A stretch of 42,801 bases of DNA, from positions 1 to 42,801 of the forward strand of contig ML986868.1 of NCBI GenBank assembly GCA_010094045.1, given 5' to 3'. The translations under genes and the position numbers were made by a program. How positions within the stretch are numbered: position 1 is the first letter of the stretch; each line of letters opens with the position of its first letter. Positions 1-12,243 of this stretch are shown piece after piece. The notes under the pieces are model-generated. The model searched no databases and had not been told where the DNA came from. It saw only the letters and a program-made list of their open reading frames with translations. The DNA comes from Lojkania enalia. Lineage: Eukaryota; Ascomycota; Dothideomycetes; Pleosporales.

Positions 1-2690
1 TAAGATTAGAATAGACCCTAGTTCTAAGGAATATACTACCTTTCAGACTCGATACGGAACTTACAAGTATAAAATTCTACTTTTTAAATTGTATAATAGC
101 CCAGCAACTTACCAGCGCTATATAAACGATGTACTAATCGACTACCTAGATAACTTCTGTATCGCTTATCTAGACGATATCCTTATCTACTTAGAAGATG
201 AGGCGATATACGCTATCTACGTTAAGAAAGTTTTTAAGAGATTATGTTAAGTAGGGTTACAAGTTAATATTAAGAAGAGCGAATTCTATATTACCCGAAC
301 TAAATACCTTAGCTATATCCTCTTAAATAAAAGCCTTAAGGTTAACCTAGAGAAGGTAGAAGTACTACATAACTAGTAGCTACCTACTACTATAACGGGT
401 GTAAAATCCTTCTTAGGTTTTACTAGATTCTATTAACAGTTTATACCGGAATTCTTGCGTGTTGCAAAGCTAATTATTATACTATAAAGCCCTATAACCC
501 CTTTTATATAGACTTTAGAATATAACATTACTTTTAAGAAATTAAAGTTAGCCCTGTTAAGTATATCTACTCTCTACTACTTTAACCCTACGTTAGAAAT
601 AAAAATGGAAACTAATACCTCTGATAGAGTAGTTATAGAAGTACTATTACAGAAACATCCTAACAGAAAATAGTACCCTATAATATTCTATAGTAAGGTT
701 CTATCCGGTTTAGAACTAAACTAGGAGATTTACGATAAGAAACTATTCGCAATTATTACTATATTTAAGTAATAGAGGGTAGAACTTACTTTAGTAGCTA
801 CTAGGACTCTAGTATATACCGATTATTACTCACTCGAATATTTTATAACTACAAAGGTACTTAATACTTATTAAGTTTATTAGACCGAGGAATTAGCTTA
901 GTATTAGTTCCGAATCGAATACACCCTAGGTAAGAATAACGCTAGAGTAGATATCCTTAGTTATTGCGAATAAGATATAGAAAACTTAAAAGTAGCTTAA
1001 ACTAACAACCGGTCGAGAGTTCTATTTAGACCGTATTAACTTTACCCCCGAATTAATACCGAATTAGCCTAGTTCTATATTATCTAAATAATAACTTAAG
1101 CGGCTATACTAAACGTTATTAAAGGCTAGGAGTAGGTTATATTACTAGACTCTTTAGAGTTAATCAACGTATTACTATAGGAAAACCGAGCCTCCTTCGC
1201 GCAGGAATGCATACTTCTACCCTATAAGTATTAGATAGAGAACGGACTACTCCTCTATAATAATTACTTATATATTCTATTAGATTCAGGCCTTTACACG
1301 CGACTTATATAAGAGGTTTATAACTAAGTATCCTCCGCACACCTAAGCGCTACTAAAACCTATTAGTTACTATCCTAGAAGTACTACTAGAAGGGTATAG
1401 AGGCTACTTGTAAACGATATATACGGAATTACATCCTATACTGTAAAGCTTATCTAATATAAACCCAAACCCTAGATTTTATCCACCTACTTCCTATACT
1501 AAATCGACTAATATAGTACCTATATATTAACTTTAAGGATTTCTCTATAGATAAGTCCGGATATAATTAGATTATAGTAGTAATTAATCGCCTATCTAAA
1601 TAAGCGGTATCTATCCCCTACTATCGTATAATTAACGCAAGGGGAATAGCCGAATTGTTTATTTAATAGGTATACCGCTTTAGCTATACGCCTAAAACTA
1701 TTATTTTAGACTAAGGACCTTAGTTTATATCTAGTTTCTAGTCCAAATTCTACTATATTTTAGGCGTAAAGATTAAACTATCTACTACTTATTATAAAGA
1801 GACTAACGGATAGACGGAGATTATAAATAAGTACATCGATTAGAGACTGCGCTCTTTTATATCCTTCTACTAGAACAACTAGAGTTCTCTATTACCTATA
1901 ATCGACTGAGTATAAGTAACTCTGCTCTATATAACTATTAGAATATCCCTATATTAGATCCTATATAGATCTAAGCCCCGTTAGAGTTAGGATTAGAAAT
2001 ATTCTATTAATTCTATTACTGTAACAGATAAATTAAATTATAAGAATACCTTAGCTCTAGTAACTCGTATATATACAGCCTAGGAAACCGTAAAGGCTAA
2101 TATTAAGAAGGTTTAGAATTACATGCAATCCGTTATTAACTATTACTAATAACTAATTGATTAGTAGATTAGTAATATAGTCTACTTAAATATTAAGAAC
2201 CTTATAGTCTAGAGACTGAGCTGAAAGCTATCCGATTAATAGAAGGGCCCTTTTAAAATACTAGAATAGGTTAGAAACTTATACTGTCTACAGCTACCCC
2301 TAGGGTTGAGAATATATAATGTCTTTATACTAAACCTACTGTATAAAGACCTCCAGGACCCTCTACTAGGGTAAGAAGCTCCGAAACCACCCGCTATCGC
2401 TATTAAGGGGGTAGAAGAGTAGGAGGTTAAGGAAATACTAGCTAGTAAGCTATATCGCAAGACCCTTAAATACCGTATAAAATAGGTAGGATATAATCCT
2501 AACCCGGTCTAGTATAAAGCCTTAAATTTTATAGGTTCGCCTTACAAGCTGAGAGCTTTTTATAATAAGTATCCAAATTAGCTAGGACCCCTAAAAGCCC
2601 TAACCAAATAGATTAAGGTATATAAGAATAGTATAGAGAATATAGATTATCTGGTAGACGATAATATATAAGAGTTAAGTAGTAGATTTA
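1..2690 (+). pseudogene. Decayed pol of copy A: RT, RNase H, integrase, chromodomain
   Basis: Remnant of a gypsy polyprotein that copied element RNA into DNA and integrated it. The RT active site reads YLDDILIY (YLDD at 167-178), so both catalytic Asp survive. RNase H lies around 600-780 (ETNTSD, then FYSKVLSG). The integrase core is at about 1490-1990, with an ILD*GP*FISSF stretch near 1707-1735 and YYKETNG near 1790. A chromodomain follows at about 2410-2585 (EILASKLYRK, then VGYNP with the ex-Trp codons now TAG). The chromodomain makes this a chromovirus, a clade that targets heterochromatin. The frame is interrupted many times by TAG/TAA at Gln and Trp positions, with no sign of frameshifts in the stretches I followed. 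It is not functional. Confidence 0.92.
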
Positions 2691-2713
2691 AAAACTAAAG
2701 TACAGGCCCGAAA

Positions 2714-3175
2714 TTACTCCTCTATAAAATCTAGAGGATCTAATAGCAGGCTGTCAAATACCTCCCCAGTCCTCTCCTCCTCTACTCTTCTTCCCCTTCT
2801 TTCCCTCTAGACTCCCCCTAAACCTCCTCTACCTCGTTCTTAGCCGCCTAAGAGCGCTGCGATGTCAGCCTAAAGGCTAGATACTAGAGCCTCTAGGGCT
2901 GAAACCTAATAGAGCAACTTAGTACCCTAGTAGAATAAAGCTACCTAGATACTAGCTATAGGAAAGCTATCTTCCTAACTCTTTACAACCTAGGCTATAA
3001 GTATTAGGCTGTAAGCGGACTCTGAAATAGCCTTAAAGACTACCTTTTTATCCTCCTTATCTCTTACGTATCGGACCGCTGCTTACAGTTTAAGATGGCC
3101 CCGGAGGACTAGAAACTCCTCCTTATAGTAGGAGGGGATCTATAAGTATATTAGTAGTAAGTACTCTACTAGTAT
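2714..3175 (-). pseudogene. Antisense reading frame in chromovirus 3' region, copy A
   Basis: Not a family I recognise. Read on the strand opposite pol, 154 codons run from an ATA (possible former ATG) at 3173-3175 to a TAA at 2714-2716. The only internal stops are TAG or TAA (ten), all explainable as mutated Gln or Trp codons. Segments include RDKEDKK near the middle, an ADIAALLGG stretch, a Gly/Arg/Glu-rich tail and LLLDPLDFIEE at the end. Copies B and C have the same frame at exactly the same length (462 bp) with the same final stop. The sense strand here is also open apart from TAG/TAA and reads as a Leu/Ser-rich extension of pol, so the coding strand is inferred from the more protein-like charged composition of the antisense reading. 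Confidence 0.5.
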
Positions 3176-3759
3176 TAGATGCGATTCGTATAAGATTGTA
3201 CTTTTTATTTTATAAGGTACAATACTCGCATTTTTTTAATCTTAGAGACTAAAAGGAAAATATTATATACCGCCCGCGGGCGAGTGTATATATAGTCTAA
3301 AGGTAGATAATCTAGAAGGCCTCTAAAAAGGCTTTAGAAGGCGGGCGGAGTAGCATATTAATTAATTTTTCTATAAAGCGTTAGCAATACTTTAATAATT
3401 AACGGTTCTAGGGACGCGCAATAATACGTATAGAGTAGAAGTTATTGTTTAGTTAAGGAAGCTTAGTTAACAGCAACCTAGTAATATACTAAGGCTGGTA
3501 AACGCTCGTTACTATACGCGACGAAATTGTAATATCAATAAACCGTTACGATAGTAGTTACTAGCTAATATATAGGTCAATCATACTTACCGCGAAAACC
3601 TTACTTAACATTACGTTAATAAACGTATCTCTATAGGTAACCACGCATATTAGCTCTTACTAGTAAATACCTTTTCGAAGAAATTTCTTTATACTAGAAC
3701 CTATCTATAACAGCCCTGATTCTCTCCCGAACTAGTACAGATAGGGACTATCAGCCTAT
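3176..3759 (+). other. Non-coding 3' segment of copy A
   Basis: About 0.6 kb between the antisense frame and the polypurine tract. It contains a short GC-rich palindrome (CGCCCGCGGGCG near 3272) and a weak inverted repeat around 3318-3345. I see no protein-like frame. It is unusually long for the region between gypsy pol and the 3' LTR, and it is also present in copies B and C. Confidence 0.6.
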
Positions 3760-3773
3760 AAGGAGGGGGGTAG
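3760..3773 (+). promoter_or_regulatory. Polypurine tract, copy A
   Basis: A purine run, AAGGAGGGGGG followed by TAG, sits directly against the 3' LTR. This is the expected primer site for plus-strand DNA synthesis in LTR retrotransposons. It is conserved at the same place in copy B (complement, 4633-4646) and copy C (about 26552-26565). Confidence 0.8.
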
Positions 3774-4052
3774 TATAATAATGCAAAGAAATCGTTCCAC
3801 GAAAAGCTTTATATACAACCTTATCCCAAAGCTTTTTACTTATCTTATCCTACCCCCAGTTCTACCCCTTTTCCCTTCCGTATATAGTTGTACACTCCCT
3901 TATAAGTAGCTTAGTAGTTCTTCTATATCCTTTCATACAAGGCCTATAGGTGTTAATAGAATTCCTAGGTCCCTAATCCTCCACGCACTCTTATATGCCT
4001 CTAAGTAGATTCGTGCCGTATTTAGACCTATTATCTTACCTGCGCCGTTATA
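3774..4052 (+). repeat. 3' LTR of copy A (279 bp)
   Basis: Starts TATAATAATGCAAAG and ends at the TTATA of 4048-4052; both ends align with five other copies in the window. The usual TG...CA ends are now TA...TA, as RIP would produce. Of all copies it keeps the most C and G. The right flank is TAGAG; the left-flank partner lies outside the window. Confidence 0.93.
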
Positions 4053-4353
4053 TAGAGTTCTTAAATAGGCCTAGAATCTAAGATAATTTATTAGATACTT
4101 TATACTATTATAATTCTTATTTAGATATATAAGTTAAAAATTATAGTAGTAATAGAATATAAATAGGTAACTATCTAGAATTTATACAGCTTCTCTAAAT
4201 TATCTCTAGATCTTACTATAATTAGTAGCTAAATTCTACCTTAGTTTATTAAATATATTTTAAGAGTCCTAAGCTTATAGTTTTAATTTCTACTATACTA
4301 TCTATATATTAATAAGTTCTATTATCCTCTATCTATCTTTTTTATCCCCTATC
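4053..4353. other. 301 bp spacer between copies A and B
   Basis: AT-rich sequence between the two facing 3' LTRs. I see no recognisable gene, repeat or LTR similarity on either strand. It may be old target DNA. Confidence 0.6.
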
Positions 4354-4632
4354 TATAACAGTATAGGTAAGATAATAGGTCTAAATATAGTACAAATCTA
4401 CTTAGAGGTATATAGGAGTATATAGGGGTTTAAGGACCTAAGAATTCTATTAACACTTATAGGCCTTATATAAAAGGATATAGAAGAACTACTAAACTAC
4501 TTATAAGGGAGTATACAACTATATATAGAAGGGAAAAGGGGTAGAACTGGGGGTAAGATAAGATAAGTAAAAAGCTTTAGGATAAGGTTATATATAAAGC
4601 TTTTTGTAGAACAATTTCTTTGCATTATTATA
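4354..4632 (-). repeat. 3' LTR of copy B (279 bp)
   Basis: Full-length LTR form, next to the complement of the polypurine tract (4633-4646, CTACCCCCC). It lacks the 20 bp deletion found in the 5' LTR of this same copy. The outer flank is CTATC at 4349-4353. Confidence 0.93.
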
Positions 4633-5233
4633 CTACCCCCCTTTTTATAGGCTAATAGTCCCTATCTATACTAGTTTAGGAGGAAATTAGAGCTATTACA
4701 GATAGGTTCTAGTATAAAGAAATTTCTTTAAGGAGATATTTACTAATAAGAGTTAATACGCGCGGTTACCTATAAAGATATATTTATTAATATAATATTA
4801 AGTAAGGTTTTTATAGTAAGTATAATTAACCTATATATCGGCTAGTAATTACTATTATAATAGTTTATTAATATTACAATTTCGTCTCTTATAGTAATAA
4901 GTATTTGCTAGCTTTAGTATATTACTAGGTTACTATTAACTAAGCTTTCTTAACTAAATAATAACTTCTACTCTATATATATTATTATATATCCCTAGTA
5001 CTATTAATTATTAAAGTATTACTAACATCTTATAGAAAAAAATTAATTAATATACTACTCTACCTATCTTTTAAAGCCTCTTTAGAGGCTTTTTAAATTA
5101 TCTACCTTTAGGTTATATGCGCGCTCGCCTATAGATAATATATAATATTTATCTTTTAGTTTTTAAGATTAAAAAAAATACGAGTATTATATCTTATAAA
5201 ATAAAAAGTATAACCCTATATAAATCGTATCTA

Positions 5234-5695
5234 ATACTAGTAGAGTACTTATTACTAACGTACTTATAGATTCCCTTCTACTATAAGAAGGAGTTTCTAG
5301 TCCTCCGGAGCTATCTTAAACTATAGGCAGCGGCCTAATACGTAGGAGATAAGGAGGATAAAAAGGTAGCCTTTAAAGCTGTTTTAGAGTTCGCTTATAA
5401 CCTAGTACTTATAGCCTAGATTATAAAGAGTTAGAAAGATAGCCTTCTTACAGCTAGTATTTAGGTAGCTTTATTCTACTAGAGTACTAAGTTACTCTAT
5501 TAGGTTTTAGCCTTAAAGGTTCTAGTATCTAGTTTTTAAGCTAATATTACAGCACTTTTAGGCGGTTAAGAATAAAATAGAAGAGGTTTAAGAGGAGTCT
5601 AGAGGGAAGAAAGAGAAAGGAAGATAGAAGAAGAGAGGATTAGGGAGGTATCTAACAGCCTACTATTAGACCCTCTAGATTCTATAGAGGAGTAA
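5234..5695 (+). pseudogene. Antisense reading frame in chromovirus 3' region, copy B
   Basis: Counterpart of the frame at 2714-3175, again opposite to its own pol and again exactly 462 bp, with the stop at 5693-5695. Recognisable shared stretches are VGDKEDKKVAFKAV, a TALLGG segment and LLLDPLDSIEE just before the stop. Internal stops are TAG/TAA only. Differences from copy A are mostly C/T and G/A changes. No family assigned. Confidence 0.5.
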
Positions 5696-5724
5696 TTTCG
5701 GGCCTATAATTTAGTTTTCAAATC

Positions 5725-8700
5725 TACTACTTAACTCTTATATATTATTATCTACTAGATAATCTATATTCTTTATACTATCTTTATATACCTTAATCTA
5801 TTTAGTTAGAGCTTTTAGAGGTTTTAGCTAATTTAGATACTTATTATAAAAAGCTTTTAGCTTATAAAGCGAACCTATAAAATTTAAGACTTTATACTAG
5901 ATTAGGTTAGAATTATATCCTATCTATTTTATACGGTATTTAAGGGTCTTATAATATAACTTACTAGCTAGTATTTCTTTAACTTCCTACTCTTCTACCC
6001 TATTAATAGCGATAGCGGGTAGTTTTAGAGTTTCTTATTTAGGTAGAGGGTTTTAGGGGTTTTTATATAGTAGGTTTAGTGCGAAGATATTATATATACT
6101 CAACTCTAAAAGCAGCTATAAATAGTATAAATTTCTAACCTACTTTAGTACTTTAAAAAAGCTCTTTTATTAATTAGATAACTTTTGGCTTAATTTTTAA
6201 ACTATAAGGTTCTTAGTATTTAGGTAGATTATATTACTAATCTACTAATTAATTAGTTGCTAGTAATAGTTAATAATAGATTATATACGATCCTAAGCCT
6301 TTTTAATATTAGCCTTTACAGTTTCCTAAACTATATATATACAAGTTACTAGAGCTAAAACGTTTTTATAATTTAATTTATCTGTTATAGTAATAAGATT
6401 AACAGAATATTTTTAATCCCAACTCTAATAGGGCTTAAATCTATATAGAATCTAATATAGGGATATTCTAATAATTATATAGGGTAGAGTTACTTATAAT
6501 CGGTTAATTATAGGTAATAGAGAACTCTAGTTATTTTAGTAGAAGGATACGAAAGAGCGTAGTCTCTAATTAATATACTTATTTATAATCTCTATCTATC
6601 TATTAGTCTCTTTATAATAAGTAGTAGACAGTTTAATCTTCACGCCTAAAATACAGTAGAATTCAAACTAGAAACTAGATATAAACTAAGATCCTTAGTC
6701 TAAAATAATAGTTTTAGGTATATAGTTAAAGTAGTATATCTATTAAATAAATAATTCAGCTATTCCCTATATATTAATTATATAATAGTAGAGAATAGAT
6801 ATCGCTTATTTAGATAGGCGATTAATTACTACTATAATCTAATTATATCCGGACTTATCTATAAGAAAATTCTTAAAGTTAATATATAGATACTATATTA
6901 GTTAATTTAGTATAGGAAGTAAGTAGATAAAACTTAGAGTTTGGGTTTATATTAGATAAGCTTTATAGTATAGAATATAATTCTATATATATCGTTTATA
7001 AGTAACCTCTATACCCTTCTAGTAGTACTTCTAAGATAGTAACTAATAGGTTTTAATAGCGTTTAGGTGTATAGAAGATACTTAGTTATAAGCCTCTTAT
7101 ATAAGTTATATATAAAGGCCTAAATCTAATAGAATATATAAGTAATTATTATAGAGAAGTAGTCTATTCTCTATCTAATACTTATAAGGTAAAAGTATAT
7201 ATTCCTATATAAAAGAGACTTAGTTTTTCTATAGTAATATATTAATCAACTTTAGAAAGTCTAGTAATATAATCTACTTCTAACCTTTAATAACGTTTAA
7301 TATAGCTGCTTAAATTATTATTTAAATAATATAGAACTAGACTAATTTAGTATTAATTCGGGGGTAAAATTAATACAGTTTAAATAGAACTCTTAACTAA
7401 TTATTAGTTTAAACTACTTTTAAGTTTTTTATATTTTATTTATAATAATTAAAAATATCTACTCTAGTATTATTCTTATCTAGAGTATACTTAATTCGGA
7501 ACTAATACTAAACTAATTCTTTAGTCTAATAAACTTAATAAGTATTAAGTACCTTTATAGTTATAAAATATTCGAGTAAGTAATAATCGGTATATACTAG
7601 AGTTTTAGTAGCTATTAAAGTAAGTTCTACCCTCTATTATTTAAATATAGTAATAATTGTAAATAGTTTCTTATTATAAATCTTCTAGTTTAGTTCTAAA
7701 CTAGATAGAACCTTACTATAGAATATTATAGGGTACTATTTTCTGTTAGAATATTTCTATAATAGTACTTCTACAACTACTCTATTAGAGGTATTAGTTT
7801 CCATTTTTATTTCTAATTTAGGGTTAAAGTAGTAGAAAGTAGATATACTTAATAGAGCTAACTTCAATTTCTTAAAGGTAATATTACATTTTAAAGTCTA
7901 TATAAAAGAGGTTATAGGGTTCTATAATATAATAATTAGCTTTATAATACGCGAGAATTCTAGTATAAACTATTAGTAGAATCTAGTAAAACTTAAGAAG
8001 AATTTTACACCTATTACGGTAGTAGGTAGCTGCTAGTTATATAGTACTTCTACCTTCTCTAGATTAACCTTAAAACCTTTATTTAAGAAGATATAACTAA
8101 GATATTTAGTTTAGGTAATATAGAATTCACTCTTCTTAATATTAACTTATAACCCTACTTAATATAATCTCTTAAGAACTTTCTTAATATAGATAGTATA
8201 TATCGCTTTATCTTCTAAATAGATAAAGATATTATCTAGATAAGTAATATAGAAGTTATCTAGGTAGTCGATTAGTATATTATTTATATAGTACTAGTAA
8301 GTTACTAGACTATTATATAATCTAAAAGGTAGAATTTTATACTTATAAGTTCTATATTAAGTTTAAAAGGTAGTATATTTCTTAGAACTAAAGTCTATTC
8401 TAATCTTATTAAAGGCCGCGCGAATATTAAATTTAGTAAAAATTACTACTTTAGTAGATCTAGATAGAAGTTTATCTATATATAGTATTAGATATATATT
8501 CTTATAGGTAAGAGTATTAAATTTATAATAATCTATATAGATATATAGGTTACTATTAGGTTTATAAATATAAAGGATTAGAGATATAAAAGAGTTTAGA
8601 TTCTACTTAATATACCTATTTTATAGATTATCTATAATATACTTCTTAGTTACTTCTAGCTTTTTAATATTCTATTTATATAACAGACTATAACTATTAG

Positions 8701-9600
8701 AGAGAGGTTCTATAAGAATAATCTTATAATTATAAAGGTAGTATTCTAGTAATTAATAAGCTATAGTTTTACTAAATATATTCTAATACTTATAGTATTT
8801 AGATAGTAATTAGAGATTTACTAGTACTTTATTTTCAGCCTTATCTTCCAGCTCTAGAGCTTACTTATCTTTAATTAGCTACTCGATTTCGTATAGAGAT
8901 ATAGAGAAAAACTCGTTTTCTTTTCTCTTTATATTAAAGTAGAAAGTATTAGCTATAATAAGAGCGATAATAGAAGAATAGATTTTCTTTAGATTAGATT
9001 TGGATTTTATTATATACAGGCGTATAGAAGCTCTAAACTTATTTAGACTATAGGTTATAAAAGATTAATATAATTTTAGCAGTTTTAATAGACCTTTAAT
9101 ATAATAGATAGTTAGACTATAAGACTACTAATACTAGTTCTTTTTCTATAGAGTATTATATTACTGGATATTTAACTCTACCTCCTTATTATATATTAGC
9201 TAAGTTAATTATATAAGAAGAGGAGGTAATAGATTATAAGTAGTAGAATACTTAAAGGGCTATATAATCCGATTCTTATCTATATTTAACTAGAGTTAAA
9301 AGCGATGTAACTATTTAATACTAATAATATAATTTTAAATACTTAGATTTATAATAATAAATAGGTAGTTTTAGATAGTTCTTCTATTAATTTACAGGTA
9401 TAAATAGATATACTAATTAACTAGAGTTTAAATTTAGTCCTAAAAGCCTTTAATAGTAATTTTAAAGGGTAAGTACTATATTAATATATATAGAGCTTAG
9501 GAGAGTAATTTAACTACTATAGAATTAAAGAATAGAAAACCTTAAATACTAGTATTAATAAGAGCGTTTAATTATATACTAACGCCTTTTAAATATAGAA
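5725..9600 (-). pseudogene. Decayed pol of copy B
   Basis: Protease, RT, RNase H, integrase and chromodomain in order on the minus strand. The protease motif (DTGA in the family) is at about 9549-9575 and now reads NTSI. The RT motif reads YLDN (8231-8242), so the second catalytic Asp has become Asn, a G-to-A change. The chromodomain lies near 5830-6010. Many TAG/TAA stops; not functional. Confidence 0.9.
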
Positions 9601-9639
9601 TAGTAGGAATTTAAAAGTACTTTCCTTTAAATAAATATA

Positions 9640-10830
9640 ATAAATCGATATTTAATAAGTTATATCTATTTAAGCCTAGAATAGAGAGTTTTTCTAGACG
9701 TTTCTATTTCCCACCTAAAAACTATCTAGGTAGTACTTGTTTATATCTAAGAACTCTTCTTCTTCTATCTTCTCTTATTTAACCTCTATCTCTTATACTT
9801 CAAAAACTATATATTTGTTTATAAAGTATTCTAGTTTACTATAATTATAATAATTATCTAGGGTTATATACCTTTTAGGTATAGAAGTCTTACTAGGTTA
9901 TTAAAAAGTAATTATAGTAGAACGAGGTATTAATACTAGAATAGATTAGGGTAGTATTAAATTATAAGTTACCTTAGATAAACTTTTAGAAGTCTTCTAG
10001 TACTAATCTAAATTTATTTTAGTTATAACCTATAAGTTAATAGTTTATTCTAGAAGGTTAAAAATACTCCTCCTTTTTATATTATAGGCTGTTAAGTAGA
10101 CAACTATAGTATTAAAGGAGCTTTTCTATATAAGCTTAAAGCTAAAGTTTAGTATCCTTAAACTAGGGAGAATTTTATCTTATAGGTAGAAGAACTACTT
10201 AGATTAGAATATAGATCCCCTAATAGCTATACTAATAAAGCGAGCTTTAAAAGTTAGAAATACTTCTCTCTTATTTATTTTTAGAATCTAAAATACCTAT
10301 TATACTTTTATCTCTTTATTATCTATAATAAAATACGATTATAGAAGCAAAATTATTTTTTCAATATTCTTAAACTAATACTAGTCTAATTTAGCTAGGT
10401 ATTTTAGCTCTAGATACCCTTTTATAGTACTAGAAGTATATTTCTATACTAATACTATATATATATACTCTATCTAATAGTAATCTATATTAATCTTAAG
10501 TCGGTCTAAAATTAAAACTTACTATTATTTAAATATAGATTTATTACTATCTATAAAACTTTCGATCTTAGGCGTATATTTAGTAAAATAGGTTTAAGAG
10601 GGTTTAGAAGTAGCTAAAAAGTTTCTTATTAGAAGAGTTATAAAAGTTTTCTAGTATATTATTAGTTCTAATTTAGTAGTTTATAAAAGTTAATTAGGAC
10701 TAATAGTTCTCTATTATATTAAGCATATAATCTTCTCTTATAAAATTATAATTTATTTTTTAAAGATTAGTTTACTCTAATTTCCCTCTAAATTAAATAG
10801 GTTCTTTATTATAGACCCTATAAAGAGCGG
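9640..10830 (-). pseudogene. Decayed gag of copy B
   Basis: Aligns with gag of copy C. The nucleic-acid-binding zinc knuckle (CX2CX4HX4C in the family) is at about 9835-9875 and its Cys codons have become Tyr (NYYNYSK). Gag would have formed the particle that packages element RNA. Interrupted by TAG/TAA throughout. Confidence 0.82.
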
Positions 10831-11268
10831 TCTGCCTATTATAGGGCCCCCTATAAGAGGTAATAGTTATTCTATACATGTAGATAGAAGTTTACTCTTA
10901 CTATAACTTATATATATATTAATTCCGGTATAGAAATTAGAAGGTAAATTATAGTTAGATATTAGCGGTTACCTCTAATTCTAATAGATTATTAGTAGTT
11001 TCTAAGTTTCTACCTAGGTATACTCTATACAGCTTTTCTAAAAGTAATTCTAATTATAGAAGATAGAAAGTTTTAAATCTAAAAACTTTAATTAATAAAA
11101 AGTTTTTAAAATCTTATCTAGATAATTAAATAATTTAATATAATAGTATATAAGTATTATAACCTAAACTAAATTATATATATCTTAGACTTAGATATAG
11201 TTAAATAAACAATTAATATAATATTATTAAAGAGGCTATTATTAGTAGTAATAAGTTCTTCTATATAA
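10831..11268 (-). other. 5' leader of copy B
   Basis: Untranslated stretch between the 5' LTR and gag, matching 19964-20440 of copy C. The 15 bp next to the LTR (TTATATAGAAGAAC) are shared by both copies and should contain the primer binding site, but I could not match them to a tRNA by eye. Confidence 0.65.
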
Positions 11269-11527
11269 TATAATAGCGTAGGTAAGATAATAGGTCTAAA
11301 TATAACACGAATCTACTTAGAGGTATATAAGAATATATAAGAATTAGGGACCTAAAAATTCTATTAATACCTATAAGCCTTATATAAAAGGATATAGAAG
11401 AACTACTAAACTACTTATAAGGGAGTATACAACTATATATAGATAGGAAAAGGGGTAGAACCGGGGGTAGGATAAGATAAGTAAAAAGATAAAGCTTTTT
11501 ATAGAACGATTTCTTTATATTATTATA
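11269..11527 (-). repeat. 5' LTR of copy B (259 bp form)
   Basis: Lacks about 20 bp between the GTAAAAAG and AAGCTTTTTATAG stretches and carries TAGATAGGAAAAGG where the 279 bp form has TAGAAGGGAAAAGG. Both features are shared only with the 3' LTR of copy C. The outer flank is TTTAT (11528-11532), the reverse complement of ATAAA beside the 3' LTR of copy C. Confidence 0.93.
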
Positions 11528-11650
11528 TTTATATACTCTACTTATATACTTCTATTATAAGTCTATAAAAATAATCCCCCGCAATATATAATTACTCTTA
11601 GTTATTACCCTATTCTATACTTAGCTAATTAGAGGCTGTTATAATATATT
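11528..11650 (-). other. LTR-like fragment
   Basis: After the integrase homology of gypsy-2 stops (about 11651), the minus strand continues with a non-coding stretch containing GCGGGGGATTATTTTTATAG and TATATAAG. It resembles an LTR promoter. If the proposed B/C inversion is undone, it joins 26825 onward. Assignment as part of the gypsy-3 5' LTR is inference. Confidence 0.4.
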
Positions 11651-12238
11651 CTCGTAATATATTCTTTATCTATTCCCTTATTTTAGGAAAGTAGAATCCT
11701 CTAAGAATTTATTCTAGTATTTTCTCTATTCTTTAATATCTATTAGTAGGAGCTTTATAGAATTATCTAATAAATTCTTTTCTAACTTTAACTAGTATAT
11801 AGATTTAATTATAAACGTATAATAGTTTATCTATCTATTTTAATTCTTATTCTTAAAGTTCTTTAGGTATTCTATCTATTACTAATCTAATTAGTATTAT
11901 CTAGCTTACTTTTTTAGTAATAGTTATTACTATAAGTTGTAGATAATTATATACTATACTTCTATCTTATTATCTTTTTAGTAGTATAACTATAGTTCCT
12001 TTCTCTTACTCGTATTTTAGTAGTCTATTTAATACGTCTACTCTTTAGTTTTATTTTCTACTAATATAGATAATCTTAAAGTTAAATATAGCTAGTTTTT
12101 ATAACTATTTAACCTATTTAGGGGTAAGAGTTTTAATAGTAAGAAAGGTAGTAAGATTTTTATAATTGTAATAAACTTTAGTTTACTATTTTCCTTCTTA
12201 TAGGTATATATACTATTCCTTAAAATATACTATAATAG
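11651..12238 (-). pseudogene. gypsy-2 RNase H end and integrase N-terminus
   Basis: On the minus strand, LAIIVYFK at the right edge continues the RNase H domain. It is followed by a linker and, at about 11651-11820, RQFYKAPTNRYQRIEK...RGFYFPKIREQIK, which is recognisable as the H2C2 zinc-binding region of retroviral-type integrases with His and Cys lost. Homology stops just before the expected second CxxC. TAG/TAA interrupt the frame. Confidence 0.78.
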
Positions 12239-12243
12239 CTAGA

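Larger units (their letters stand above)
1..4052 (+). mobile_element. Ty3/gypsy chromovirus, copy A (5' part outside window)
   Basis: 3' portion of an LTR retrotransposon. It starts inside the reverse transcriptase (position 1 corresponds to about 22824 in copy C) and runs through RNase H, integrase, chromodomain, a long 3' segment, a polypurine tract and the 3' LTR. The same order recurs in copies B (minus strand) and C (plus strand). Copy A keeps more CG and CA than B or C, for example in its LTR, so it is the least RIP-mutated of the three. Seen: collinear match over about 4 kb. Inferred: the missing 5' LTR, gag and protease lie left of the window. Confidence 0.92.
4354..11527 (-). mobile_element. 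Ty3/gypsy chromovirus, copy B (full length)
   Basis: A 7174 bp element on the minus strand: 3' LTR (4354-4632), polypurine tract, 3' segment with the 154-codon frame, pol, gag, leader, 5' LTR (11269-11527). The two LTRs differ in length (279 and 259 bp) and the flanking 5-mers differ (CTATC left, TTTAT right), which is not expected for one insertion. See the inversion finding. It is heavily RIP-mutated. Confidence 0.93.

Noticed and set aside
2236..2460. A 74-codon uninterrupted frame on the minus strand, the longest in the window
   Set aside because: It lies antisense to the chromodomain region of copy A, has no recognisable domain, and the corresponding parts of copies B and C do not stand out. 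Complement of a decayed pol frame.
3774..4052. Doubt that the 279 bp repeats are LTRs because they lack TG...CA ends
   Set aside because: The solo copy with CTAGA duplications fixes the ends exactly; TA...TA is what RIP makes of TG...CA.
4053..4353. Continuation of gypsy-2 integrase to the left of copy B
   Set aside because: Both strands of the spacer were read for integrase-like residues without success, so copy B cannot be shown to sit inside gypsy-2.
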